From assembly GCA_963170055.1 (NCBI GenBank), contig CAUJGJ010000064.1, positions 50,848 to 114,847 of the forward strand: a DNA stretch of 64,000 nucleotides. The letters are read 5' to 3'. This document shows positions 25,685 to 38,476 of this stretch, one piece after another. The notes under the pieces were generated by a model. It had not been told where the DNA came from, did not search any database, and worked only from the letters and a program-made list of their open reading frames with translations. Position 1 is the first letter of the stretch. Each line of letters begins with the position of its first letter. The position numbers and the translations under genes are program-made. The stretch comes from Halisarca cf. caerulea. Its lineage: Eukaryota > Porifera > Demospongiae > Chondrillida > Halisarcidae.

Positions 25685-26308
25685 ATCCAACACTACACAA
25701 ATACACCCACAGTAGTTAAGAAACTTCATTTGTGTCCACTGGGAATGTGCGTGGTGCTAGTGCCCAATATTGGTATTAGCACCAGCATATACAACACTAC
25801 ACAAATACGCCCACAGCATTTAGGAAAGGTCATCTGTGTGCACTGGGAATGTGCATGGTGCTAGTGCCCAATATTTTTATTAGCACCAGCATATCCAACA
25901 TTACACAAATACACCCACAGTAGTCAAGAAACTTCATTTGTGTCCACTGGGAATGTGCGTGGTGCTAGTGCCAAATATTCGTATTAGCACCAGGATATCC
26001 AACACTACACAAATACGCCCACTGCACTTCAGAAACTTCATGTGTGTCCACTGGGAACGTGCGTGGTGCTAGTGCCCAATATTGGTATTAGCACCAGCAT
26101 ATCCAACACTACACAAATACACCCACAGTAGTTAAGAAACTTCATTTGTGTCCACTGGGAATGTGCGTGGTGCTAGTGCCCAATATTGGTATTAGCACCA
26201 GCATATCCAACACTACACAAATACGCCCACAGCACTTCAGAAACTTCATGTGTGTCCACTGGGAATGTGCGTGGTGCTAGTGCCCAATATTGGTATTAGC
26301 ACCAGCAT
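25685..26308. repeat. Shortened repeats of the 8-monomer unit (4 + 2 monomers)
   Basis: 25,685-26,100 has only the first and last three monomers of the 8-mer (the TAGTTAAG unit followed at once by CATTTAGG). 26,101-26,308 has a TAGTTAAG monomer and one CTTC monomer. Both preserve the 104-bp phase. Confidence 0.85.
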
Positions 26309-27140
26309 ATCCAACACTACACAAATACACCCACAGTAGTTAAGAAACTTCATTTGTGTCCACTGGGAATGTGCGTGGTGCTAGTGCCCAATATTGGTAT
26401 TAGCACCAGCATATCCAACACTACACAAATACGCCCACAGCACTTCAGAAAATTCATGTGTGTCCACTGGGAATGTGCTTGGTGCTAGTGCCCAATATTG
26501 GTATTAGCACCAGCATATCCAACACTACACAAATACACCCACAGCACTTCAGAAAGGTCATGTGTGTCCACTGGGAATGTGCGTGGTGCTAGTGTTAAAT
26601 ATTGGTATTAGCACCAGCATATCCAACACTACACAAATACGCCCACAGCACTTCAGAAACTTCATGTGTGTCCACTGGGAATGTGCGTGGTGCTAGTGCC
26701 CAATATTGGTATTTGCACCGGTATATCCAACACTACACAAATACGCCCACAGCACTTCAGAAACTTCATTTGTGTCCACTGGGAATGTGCGTGGTGCTAG
26801 TGCCCAATATTGGTATTAGCACCAGCATATACAACACTACACAAATACGCCCACAGCATTTAGGAAAGGTCATCTGTGTGCACTGGGAATGTGCATGGTG
26901 CTAGTGCCCAATATTTTTATTAGCACCAGCATATCCAACATTACACAAATACGCCCACAGTAGTCAAGAAACTTCATTTGTGTCCACTGGGAATGTGCGT
27001 GGTGCTAGTGCCAAATATTCGTATTAGCACCAGGATATCCAACACTACACAAATACGCCCACTGCACTTCAGAAACTTCATGTGTGTCCACTGGGAACGT
27101 GCGTGGTGCTAGTGCCCAATATTGGTATTAGCACCAGCAT
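26309..27140. repeat. 8-monomer unit (832 bp), copy 2
   Basis: It matches 24,853-25,684 position for position at an offset of 1,456 bp, including ATTTGCACCGGTAT at about 26,711. I saw no clear differences by eye. Confidence 0.9.
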
Positions 27141-27764
27141 ATCCAACACTACACAAATACACCCACAGTAGTTAAGAAACTTCATTTGTGTCCACTGGGA
27201 ATGTGCGTGGTGCTAGTGCCCAATATTGGTATTAGCACCAGCATATCCAACACTACACAAATACGCCCACAGCACTTCAGAAAATTCATGTGTGTCCACT
27301 GGGAATGTGCTTGGTGCTAGTGCCCAATATTGGTATTAGCACCAGCATATCCAACACTACACAAATACACCCACAGCACTTCAGAAAGGTCATGTGTGTC
27401 CACTGGGAATGTGCGTGGTGCTAGTGTTAAATATTGGTATTAGCACCAGCATATCCAACACTACACAGATACGCCCACAGCACTTCAGAAACTTCATGTG
27501 TGTCCACTGGGAATGTGCGTGGTGCTAGTGCCCAATATTGGTATTAGCACCGGTATATCCAACACTACACAAATACGCCCACAGCACTTCAGAAACTTCA
27601 TTTGTGTCCACTGGGAATGTGCGTGGTGCTAGTGCCCAATATTGGTATTAGCACCAGCATATACAACACTACACAAATACGCCCACAGCATTTAGGAAAG
27701 GTCATCTGTGTGCACTGGGAATGTGCATGGTGCTAGTGCCCAATATTTTTATTAGCACCAGCAT
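27141..27764. repeat. 8-monomer unit, copy 3, truncated after six monomers
   Basis: The first six monomers match the unit, with private CTACACAGATACG near 27,466 and the older AGCACCGGTAT form. The array then switches at 27,765 to a CCCCTGGG monomer of the 13-mer family. Confidence 0.88.
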
Positions 27765-28284
27765 ATCCAACACTACACAAATACGCCCACAGTAGTTAAG
27801 AAAGGTCATGTGTGTCCCCTGGGAATGTGCGTGGTGCTAGTGCCCAATATTGGTATTAGCACCAGCATATCCAACACTACAGAAATACGCCAACAGCACT
27901 TCAGAAACTTCATTTGTGTCCACTGGGAATGTGCGTGGTGCTAATGCCAAATATTGGTATTAGCACCAGCATATCCAACACTACACAAATACGCCCACAG
28001 AACTTCAGAAACTTCATGTGTGTCCAATGGGAATGTGCGTGGTGCTAGTGCCCAATATTGGTATTAGCACCAGCATATCCAACACTACACAAATACGCCC
28101 ACAGCACTTCAGAAACTTTATGTGTGTCCACTGGGAATGTGCGTGGTGCTAGTACTAAATATTGGTATTAGCACCAGCATATCCAACATTACACAAATAC
28201 GCCCACAGTAGTTAAGAAACTTCATGTGTGTCCAATGGGAATGTGCGTGGTGCTAGTGCCAAATATTGGTATTAGCACCAGCAT
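27765..28284. repeat. Five monomers of the 13-mer family inside the 8-mer family
   Basis: TAGTTAAG-AAAGGTC-CCCCTGGG, CAGAAATACGCCAACAG, AACTTCAG-CCAATGGG, ACTTTATG-GTACTAAAT and a hybrid match 23,813-24,540, with the GCCCCAT monomer missing. The last monomer (28,181) fuses two neighbouring types and leads into the 8-mer family. Confidence 0.85.
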
Positions 28285-29428
28285 ATACAACACTACACAA
28301 ATACGCCCACAGCACTTCAGAAAGGTCATGTGTTTGCACTGGGAATGTGCGTGGTGCTAGTGCCCAATATTGGTATTAGCACCAGCATATCCAACATAAC
28401 ACAAATACACCCACAGTTTTTAAGAAACTTCATTTGTGTCCACTGGGAATGTGCTTGGTGCTAGTGCCAAATATTGGTATTAGCACCAGCATATCCAACA
28501 CTACACAAATACGCCCACAGCACTTCAGAAACTTCATGTGTGTCCACTGGGAATGTGCGTGGTGCTAGTGCCCAATATTGGTATTAGCACCAGCATATCC
28601 AACACTACACAAATACACCCACAGTAGTTAAGAAACTTCATTTGTGTCCACTGGGAATGTGCGTGGTGCTAGTGCCCAATATTGGTATTAGCACCAGCAT
28701 ATCCAACACTACACAAATACGCCCACAGCACTTCAGAAAATTCATGTGTGTCCACTGGGAATGTGCTTGGTGCTAGTGCCCAATATTGGTATTAGCACCA
28801 GCATATCCAACACTACACAAATACACCCACAGCACTTCAGAAAGGTCATGTGTGTCCACTGGGAATGTGCGTGGTGCTAGTGTTAAATATTGGTATTAGC
28901 ACCAGCATATCCAACACTACACAAATACGCCCACAGCACTTCAGAAACTTCATGTGTGTCCACTGGGAATGTGCGTGGTGCTAGTGCCCAATATTGGTAT
29001 TTGCACCGGTATATCCAACACTACACAAATACGCCCACAGCACTTCAGAAACTTCATTTGTGTCCACTGGGAATGTGCGTGGTGCTAGTGCCCAATATTG
29101 GTATTAGCACCAGCATATACAACACTACACAAATACGCCCACAGCATTTAGGAAAGGTCATCTGTGTGCACTGGGAATGTGCATGGTGCTAGTGCCCAAT
29201 ATTTTTATTAGCACCAGCATATCCAACATTACACAAATACGCCCACAGTGGTCAAGAAACTTCATTTGTGTCCACTGGGAATGTGCGTGGTGCTAGTGCC
29301 AAATATTCGTATTAGAACCAGGATATCCAACACTACACAAATACGCCCACTGCACTTCAGAAACTTCATGTGTGTCCACTGGGAACGTGCGTGGTGCTAG
29401 TGCCCAATATTGGTATTAGCACCAGCAT
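28285..29428. repeat. Three lead monomers plus 8-monomer unit, copy 4
   Basis: 28,285-28,596 repeats TGTTTGCAC, CATAAC-GTTTTTAAG and a CTTC monomer (as 24,541-24,852). 28,597-29,428 is a full 8-monomer unit. Small private changes are TGGTCAAG (29,249) and TAGAACCAGGAT (near 29,312). Confidence 0.88.
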
Positions 29429-32132
29429 ATCCAACACTACACAAATACACCCACAGTAGTTAAGAAACTTCATTTGTGTCCACTGGGAATGTGCGTGGTG
29501 CTAGTGCCCAATATTGGTATTAGCACCAGCATATCCAACACTACACAAATACGCCCACAGCATTTAGGAAAGGTCATCTGTGTGCACTGGGAATGTGCGT
29601 GGTGCTAGTGCCCAATATTTGTATTAGCACCAGCATATCCAACGTTACACAAATACGCCCACAGTAGTTAAGAAACTTCATTTGTGTCCACTGGGAATGT
29701 GCGTGGTGCTAGTGCCAAATATTGGTATTAGCACCAGCATATCCAACACTACACAAATACGCCCACAGCACTTCAGAAACTTCATGTGTGTCCACTGGGA
29801 ATGTGCGTGGTGCTAGTGCCCAATATTGGTATTAGCACCAGCATATCCAACACTACACAAATACGCCCACAGCATTTAGGAAAGGTCATCTGTGTGCACT
29901 GGGAATGTGCGTGGTGCTAGTTCCCAATATTGATATTAGCACCAGGATATCAAACACTACACAAATACGCCCACTGCACTTCCGAAACTTCATGTGTTTC
30001 CACTGGGAATGTGCGTGGTGCTAGTGCCCAATATTGGTATTAGCACCAGCATATCCAACACTACACAAATACGCCCACAGCATTTAGGAAAGGTCATCTG
30101 TGTGCACTGGGAATGTGCGTGGTGCTAGTGCCCAATATTTGTATTAGCACCAGCATATCCAACATTACACAAATACGCCCACAGTAGTAAAGAAACTTCA
30201 TTTGTGTCCACTGGGAATGTGCGTGGTGCTAGTGCCAAATATTGGTATTAGCACCAGCATATCCAACACTACACAAATACGCCCACAGCACTTCAGAAAC
30301 TTCATGTGTGTCCACTGGGAATGTGCGTGGTGCTAGTGCCCAATATTGGTATTAGCACCAGCATATCCAACACTACACAAATACGCCCACAGCATTTAGG
30401 AAAGGTCATCTGTGTGCACTGGGAATGTGCGTGGTGCTAGTTCCCAATATTGATATTAGCACCAGGATATCAAACACTACACAAATACGCCCACTGCACT
30501 TCCGAAACTTCATGTGTTTCCACTGGGAATGTGCGTGGTGCTAGTGCCCAATATTGGTATTAGCACCAGCATATCCAACACTACACAAATACGCCCACAG
30601 CATTTAGGAAAGGTCATCTGTGTGCACTGGGAATTTGCGTGGTGCTAGTGCCCAATATTGGTATTAGCACCAGCATATCCAACACTACACAAATACGCCC
30701 ACAGCATTTAGGAAAGGTCATCTGTGTGCACTGGGAATGTGCGTGGTGCTAGTGCCCAATATTTGTATTAGCACCAGCATATCCAACATTACACAAATAC
30801 GCCCACAGTAGTAAAGAAACTTCATTTGTGTCCACTGGGAATGTGCGTGGTGCTAGTGCCAAATATTGATATTAGCACCAGGATATCAAACACTACACAA
30901 ATACGCCCACTGCACTTCCGAAACTTCATGTGTTTCCACTGGGAATGTGCGTGGTGCTAGTGCCCAATATTGGTATTAGCACCAGCATATCCAACACTAC
31001 ACAAATACGCCCACAGCATTTAGGAAAGGTCATCTGTGTGCACTGGGAATTTGCGTGGTGCTAGTGCCCAATATTGGTATTAGCACCAGCATATCCAACA
31101 CTACACAAATACGCCCACAGCATTTAGGAAAGGTCATCTGTGTGCACTGGGAATGTGCGTGGTGCTAGTGCCCAATATTTGTATTAGCACCAGCATATCC
31201 AACATTACACAAATACGCCCACAGTAGTAAAGAAACTTCATTTGTGTCCACTGGGAATGTGCGTGGTGCTAGTGCCCAATATTGGTATTAGCACCAGCAT
31301 ATCCAACACTACACAAATACGCCCACAGCACTTCAGAAACTTCATGTGTGTCCACTGGGAATGTGCGTGGTGCTAGTGCCCAATATTGGTATTAGCACCA
31401 GCATATCCAACACTACACAAATACGCCCACAGCATTTAGGAAAGGTCATCTGTGTGCACTGGGAATGTGCGTGGTGCTAGTTCCCAATATTGATATTAGC
31501 ACCAGGATATCAAACACTACACAAATACGCCCACTGCACTTCCGAAACTTCATGTGTTTCCACTGGGAATGTGCGTGGTGCTAGTGCCCAATATTGGTAT
31601 TAGCACCAGCATATCCAACACTACACAAATACGCCCACAGCATTTAGGAAAGGTCATCTGTGTGCACTGGGAATTTGCGTGGTGCTAGTGCCCAATATTG
31701 GTATTAGCACCAGCATATCCAACACTACACAAATACGCCCACAGCATTTAGGAAAGGTCATCTGTGTGCACTGGGAATGTGCGTGGTGCTAGTGCCCAAT
31801 ATTTGTATTAGCACCAGCATATCCAACATTACACAAATACGCCCACAGTAGTAAAGAAACTTCATTTGTGTCCACTGGGAATGTGCGTGGTGCTAGTGCC
31901 AAATATTGGTATTAGCACCAGCATATCCAACACTACACAAATACGCCCACAGCACTTCAGAAAAGTCATGTGTGTCCACTGGGAATGTGCGTGGTGCTAG
32001 TGCCCAATATTGGTATTAGCACCAGCATATCCAACACTACACAAATACGCCCACAGTAGTTAAGAAACTTCATTTGTGTCCACTGGGAATGTGCGTGGTG
32101 CTAGTGCCCAATATTGGTATTAGCACCAGCAT
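29429..32132. repeat. CATTTAGG-rich block with 4- to 6-monomer periodicities
   Basis: 26 monomers, dominated by CATTTAGGAAAGGTCATCTG. Marker ATCAAAC-CACTGCACTTCCG monomers fall at 29,949, 30,469, 30,885 and 31,509, giving spacings of 5, 4 and 6 monomers. GGGAATTTGCG monomers follow at 30,573, 30,989 and 31,613. TAGTAAAG replaces TAGTTAAG. Spacing differences are whole monomers, and the 4-monomer interval is explained by the hybrid at 30,781. Confidence 0.85.
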
Positions 32133-33276
32133 ATCCAACACTACACAAATACACCCACAGCACTTCAGAAACTTCATGTGTGTCCACTGGGAATGTAAGT
32201 GGTGCTAGTGCCTATTATTTGTATTAGCACCAGCATATCCAACACTACACAAATACGCCCACAGCATTTAGGAAAGGTCATCTGTGTGCACTGGGAATGT
32301 GCGTGGTGCTAGTGCCCAATATTGGTATTAGCACCAGCATATCCAACGTTACACAAATACGCCCACAGTAGTTAAGAAACTTCATTTGTGTCCACTGGGA
32401 ATGTGCGTGGTGCTAGTGCCAAATATTGGTATTAGCACCAGCATATCCAACACTACACAAATACGCCCACAGCACTTCAGAAACTTCATGTGTGTCCACT
32501 GGTAATGTGCGTGGTGCTAGTGCCCAATATTGGTATTAGCACCAGCATATCCAACACTACACAAATACGCCCACAGCATTTAGGAAAAGTCATCTGTGTG
32601 CACTGGGAATGTGCTTGGTGCTAGTGCCCAATATTGGTATTAGCACCAGCATATCCAACACTACACAAATACGCCCACAGTAGTTAAGAAACTTCATTTG
32701 TGTCCACTGGGAATGTGCGTGGTGCTAGTGCCCAATATTGGTATTAGCACCAGCATATCCAACACTACACAAATACACCCACAGCACTTCAGAAAGTTCA
32801 TGTGTGTCCACTGGGAATGTAAGTGGTGCTAGTGCCTATTATTTGTATTAGCACCAGCATATCCAACACTACACAAATACGCCCACAGCATTTAGGAAAG
32901 GTCATCTGTGTGCACTGGGAATGTGCGTGGTGCTAGTGCCCAATATTGGTATTAGCACCAGCATATCCAACGTTACACAAATACGCCCACAGTAGTTAAG
33001 AAACTTCATTTGTGTCCACTGGGAATGTGCGTGGTGCTAGTGCCAAATATTGGTATTAGCACCAGCATATCCAACACTACACAAATACGCCCACAGCACT
33101 TCAGAAACTTCATGTGTGTCCACTGGGAATGTGCGTGGTGCTAGTGCCCAATATTGGTATTAGCACCAGCATATCCAACACTACACAAATACGCCCACAG
33201 TAGTTAAGAAACTTCATTTGTGTCCACTGGGAATGTGCGTGGTGCTAGTGCCCAATATTGGTATTAGCACCAGCAT
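32133..33276. repeat. 11-monomer unit (1,144 bp), copy 1
   Basis: It opens with a GTAAGTGG / GCCTATTATTTG monomer and includes CGTTAC-TAGTTAAG, ACTGGTAATG and AAAAGTC-GCTTGG units. A second GTAAGTGG monomer with AAAGTTC sits at 32,757. Ten of eleven monomers match 33,277-34,420. Confidence 0.86.
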
Positions 33277-34420
33277 ATCCAACACTACACAAATACACCC
33301 ACAGCACTTCAGAAACTTCATGTGTGTCCACTGGGAATGTAAGTGGTGCTAGTGCCTATTATTTGTATTAGCACCAGCATATCCAACACTACACAAATAC
33401 GCCCACAGCATTTAGGAAAGGTCATCTGTGTGCACTGGGAATGTGCGTGGTGCTAGTGCCCAATATTGGTATTAGCACCAGCATATCCAACGTTACACAA
33501 ATACGCCCACAGTAGTTAAGAAACTTCATTTGTGTCCACTGGGAATGTGCGTGGTGCTAGTGCCAAATATTGGTATTAGCACCAGCATATCCAACACTAC
33601 ACAAATACGCCCACAGCACTTCAGAAACTTCATGTGTGTCCACTGGTAATGTGCGTGGTGCTAGTGCCCAATATTGGTATTAGCACCAGCATATCCAACA
33701 CTACACAAATACGCCCACAGCATTTAGGAAAAGTCATCTGTGTGCACTGGGAATGTGCTTGGTGCTAGTGCCCAATATTGGTATTAGCACCAGCATATCC
33801 AACACTACACAAATACGCCCACAGTAGTTAAGAAACTTCATTTGTGTCCACTGGGAATGTGCGTGGTGCTAGTGCCCAATATTGGTATTAGCACCAGCAT
33901 ATCCAACACTACACAAATACACCCACAGCACTTCAGAAAGTTCATGTGTGTCCACTGGGAATGTAAGTGGTGCTAGTGCCTATTATTTGTATTAGCACCA
34001 GCATATCCAACACTACACAAATACGCCCACAGCATTTAGGAAAGGTCATCTGTGTGCACTGGGAATGTGCGTGGTGCTAGTGCCCAATATTGGTATTAGC
34101 ACCAGCATATCCAACGTTACACAAATACGCCCACAGTAGTTAAGAAACTTCATTTGTGTCCACTGGGAATGTGCGTGGTGCTAGTGCCAAATATTGGTAT
34201 TAGCACCAGCATATCCAACACTACACAAATACGCCCACAGCACTTCAGAAACTTCATGTGTGTCCACTGGGAATGTGCGTGGTGCTAGTGCCCAATATTG
34301 GTATTAGCACCAGCATATCCAACACTACACAAATACGCCCACAGCATTTAGGAGAGGTCATCTGTGTGCACTGGGAATGTGCGTGGTGCTAGTGCCCAAT
34401 ATTGGTATTAGCACCAGCAT
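33277..34420. repeat. 11-monomer unit (1,144 bp), copy 2
   Basis: It matches the preceding unit at an offset of 1,144 bp, except that its last monomer (34,317) is CATTTAGGAGAGGTC instead of TAGTTAAG. From 33,589 it also belongs to an overlapping 9-monomer period. Confidence 0.86.
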
Positions 34421-35460
34421 ATCCAACATTACACAAATACGCCTACAGTAGTTAAGAAACTTCATTTGTGTCCACTGGGAATGTGCGTGGTGCTAGTGCC
34501 AAATATTGGTATTAGCACCAGCATATCCAACACTACACAAATACGCCCACAGCACTTCAGAAACTTCATGTGTGTCCACTGGTAATGTGCGTGGTGCTAG
34601 TGCCCAATATTGGTATTAGCACCAGCATATCCAACACTACACAAATACGCCCACAGCATTTAGGAAAAGTCATCTGTGTGCACTGGGAATGTGCTTGGTG
34701 CTAGTGCCCAATATTGGTATTAGCACCAGCATATCCAACACTACACAAATACGCCCACAGTAGTTAAGAAACTTCATTTGTGTCCACTGGGAATGTGCGT
34801 GGTGCTAGTGCCCAATATTGGTATTAGCACCAGCATATCCAACACTACACAAATACACCCACAGCACTTCAGAAAGTTCATGTGTGTCCACTGGGAATGT
34901 AAGTGGTGCTAGTGCCTATTATTTGTATTAGCACCAGCATATCCAACACTACACAAATACGCCCACAGCATTTAGGAAAGGTCATCTGTGTGCACTGGGA
35001 ATGTGCGTGGTGCTAGTGCCCAATATTGGTATTAGCACCAGCATATCCAACGTTACACAAATACGCCCACAGTAGTTAAGAAACTTCATTTGTGTCCACT
35101 GGGAATGTGCGTGGTGCTAGTGCCAAATATTGGTATTAGCACCAGCATATCCAACACTACACAAATACGCCCACAGCACTTCAGAAACTTCATGTGTGTC
35201 CACTGGGAATGTGCGTGGTGCTAGTGCCCAATATTGGTATTAGCACCAGCATATCCAACACTACACAAATACGCCCACAGCATTTAGGAGAGGTCATCTG
35301 TGTGCACTGGGAATGTGCGTGGTGCTAGTGCCCAATATTTGTATTAGCACCAGCATATCCAACATTACACAAATACGCCTACAGTAGTTAAGAAACTTCA
35401 TTTGTGTCCACTGGGAATGTGCGTGGTGCTAGTGCCAAATATTGGTATTAGCACCAGCAT
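33589..35460. repeat. 9-monomer tandem pair (936 bp x 2), overlapping the 11-mer
   Basis: 33,589-34,524 and 34,525-35,460 match monomer for monomer, from ACTGGTAATG through CATTTAGGAGAGGTC to the GCCTACAG-TAGTTAAG monomer. Overlap with the 11-mer shows that successive exchanges used different registers. Confidence 0.86.
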
Positions 35461-36708
35461 ATCCAACACTACACAAATACGCCCACAGCACTTCAGAAAC
35501 TTCATGTGTGTCCACTGGGAATATGCGTGGTGCTAGTGCCCAATATTGGTATTAGCACCAGCATATCCAACACTACACAAATACGCCCACAGCACTTCAG
35601 AAACTTCATGTGTGTCCACTGGGAATGTGTGTGGTGCTAGTGCCCAATATTGGTATTAGCACCAGCATATCCAACACTACACAAATACGCCCACAGTAGT
35701 TAAGAAACTTCATTTGTGTCCACTGGGAATGTGCGTGGTGCTAGTGCCCAATATTGGTATTAGCACCAGCATATCCAACAATACACAAATACGCCCACAG
35801 CACTTCAGAAACTTCATGTGTGTCCACTGGGAATGTAAGTGGTGCTAGTGCCTATTATTTGTATTAGCACCAGCATATCCAACACTACACAAATACGCCC
35901 ACAGCATTTAGGAAAGGTCATCTGTGTGCACTGGGAATGTGCGTGGTGCTAGTGCCCAATATTTGTATTAGCACCAGCATATCCAACATTACACAAATAC
36001 GCCTACAGTAGTTAAGAAACTTCATTTGTGTCCACTGGGTATGTGCATGGCGCTAGTGCCAAATATTGGTACTAGCACCAGCATATCCAACACTACACAA
36101 ATACGCCCACAGCACTTCAGAAACTTCATGTGTGTCCACTGGGAATATGCGTGGTGCTAGTGCCAAATATTGGTATTAGCACCAGCATATCCAACACTAC
36201 ACAAATACGCCCACAGCACTTCAGAAAAGTCATGTGTGTCCACTGGGAATGTGCTTGGTGCTAGTGCCCAATATTGGTATTAGCACCAGCATATCCAACA
36301 CTACACAAATACGCCCACAGTAGTTAAGAAACTTCATTTGTGTCCACTGGGAATGTGCGTGGTGCTAGTGCCCAATATTGGTATTAGCACCAGCATATCC
36401 AACACTACACAAATACGCCCACAGCATTTAGGAAAGGTCATCTGTGTGCAAATGGAATGTGCGTGGTGCTAGTGCCCAATATTTGTATTAGCACCAGCAT
36501 ATCCAACGTTACACAAATACGCCCACAGTAGTTAAGAAACTTCATTTGTGTCCACTGGGAATGTGCGTGGTGCTAGTGCCAAATATTGGTATTAGCACCA
36601 GCATATCCAACACTACACAAATACGCCCACAGCACTTCAGAAACTTCATGTGTGTCCACTGGGAATGTGCGTGGTGCTAGTGCCCAATATTGGTATTAGC
36701 ACCAGCAT
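35461..36708. repeat. Mixed CATTTAGG / CTTC monomers
   Basis: Twelve monomers. The run at 35,461-35,980 (GAATATGCG, GTGTGG, TAGTTAAG, CAATAC-GTAAGTGG, CATTTAGG) recurs at 38,789 and 41,909. One monomer (35,981) carries several private changes including ACTGGGTATG, GGCGCTAG and TACTAGCACC; 36,397 has GTGCAAATGG. Confidence 0.8.
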
Positions 36709-38476
36709 ATCCAACACTACACAAATACGCCCACAGCATTTAGGAAAGGTCATCTGTGTGCACTGGGAATGTGCGTGGTGCTAGTTCCCAATATTGATAT
36801 TAGCACCAGGATATCAAACACTACACAAATACGCCCACTGCACTTCCGAAACTTCATGTGTTTCCACTGGGAATGTGCGTGGTGCTAGTGCCCAATATTG
36901 GTATTAGCACCAGCATATCCAACACTACACAAATACGCCCACAGCATTTAGGAAAGGTCATCTGTGTGCACTGGGAATTTGCGTGGTGCTAGTGCCCAAT
37001 ATTGGTATTAGCACCAGCATATCCAACACTACACAAATACGCCCACAGCATTAAGGAAAGGTCATCTGTGTGCACTGGGAATGTGCGTGGTGCTAGTGCC
37101 CAATATTTGTATTAGCACCAGCATATCCAACATTACACAAATACGCCCACAGTAGTAAAGAAACTTCATTTGTGTCCACTGGGAATGTGCGTGGTGCTAG
37201 AGCCAAATATTGGTATTAGCACCAGCATATCCAACACTACACAAATACGCCCACAGCCCTTCAGAAAAGTCATGTGTGTCCACTGGGAATGTGCGTGGTG
37301 CTAGTGCCCAATATTGGTATTAGCACCAGCATATCCAACACTACACAAATACGCCCACAGTAGTTAAGAAACTTCATTTGTGTCCACTGGGAATGTGCGT
37401 GGTGCTAGTGCCCAATATTGGTATTAGCACCAGCATATCCAACACTACACAAATACACCCACAGCACTTCAGAAACTTCATGTGTGTCCACTGGGAATGT
37501 AAGTGGTGCTAGTGCCTATTATTTGTATTAGCACCAGCATATCCAACACTACACAAATACGCCCACAGCATTTAGGAAAGGTCATCTGTGTGCACTGGGA
37601 ATGTGCGTGGTGCTAGTGCCCAATATTGGTATTAGCACCAGCATATCCAACGTTACACAAATACGACCACAGTAGTTAAGAAACTTCATTTGTGTCCACT
37701 GGGAATGTGCGTGGTGCTAGTGCCAAATATTGGTATTAGCACCAGCATATCCAACACTACACAAATACGCCCACAGCACTTCAGAAACTTCATGTGTGTC
37801 CACTGGTAATGTGCGTGGTGCTAGTGCCCAATATTGGTATTAGCACCAGCATATCCAACACTACACAAATACGCCCACAGCATTTAGGAAAAGTCATCTG
37901 TGTGCACTGGGAATGTGCGTGGTGCTAGTGCCCAATATTGGTATTAGCACCAGCATATCCAACACTACACAAATACGCCCACAGTAGTTAAGAAACTTCA
38001 TTTGTGTCCACTGGGAATGTGCGTGGTGCTAGTGCCCAATATTGGTATTATCACCAGCATATCCAACACTACACAAATACACCCACAGCACTTCAGAAAG
38101 TTCATGTGTGTCCACTGGGAATGTAAGTGGTGCTAGTGCCTATTATTTGTATTAGCACCAGCATATCCAACACTACACAAATACGCCCACAGCATTTAGG
38201 AAAGGTCATCTGTGTGCACTGGGAATGTGCGTGGTGCTAGTGCCCAATATTGGTATTAGCACCAGCATATCCAACGTTACACAAATACGCCCACAGTAGT
38301 TAAGAAACTTCATTTGTGTCCACTGGGAATGTGCGTGGTGCTAGTGCCAAATATTGGTATTAGCACCAGCATATCCAACACTACACAAATACGCCCACAG
38401 CACTTCAGAAACTTCATGTGTGTCCACTGGGAATGTGCGTGGTGCTAGTGCCCAATATTGGTATTAGCACCAGCAT
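36709..38476. repeat. 17-monomer displaced copy of 31,405-33,172
   Basis: Seventeen consecutive monomers match 31,405-33,172 in order at an offset of 5,304 bp (51 monomers), including the ATCAAAC, GAATTTGCG, TAGTAAAG and both GTAAGTGG markers. Private changes include CATTAAGG (37,049), CAGCCCTTCAG (37,253) and TATTATCACC (38,048). Confidence 0.85.
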
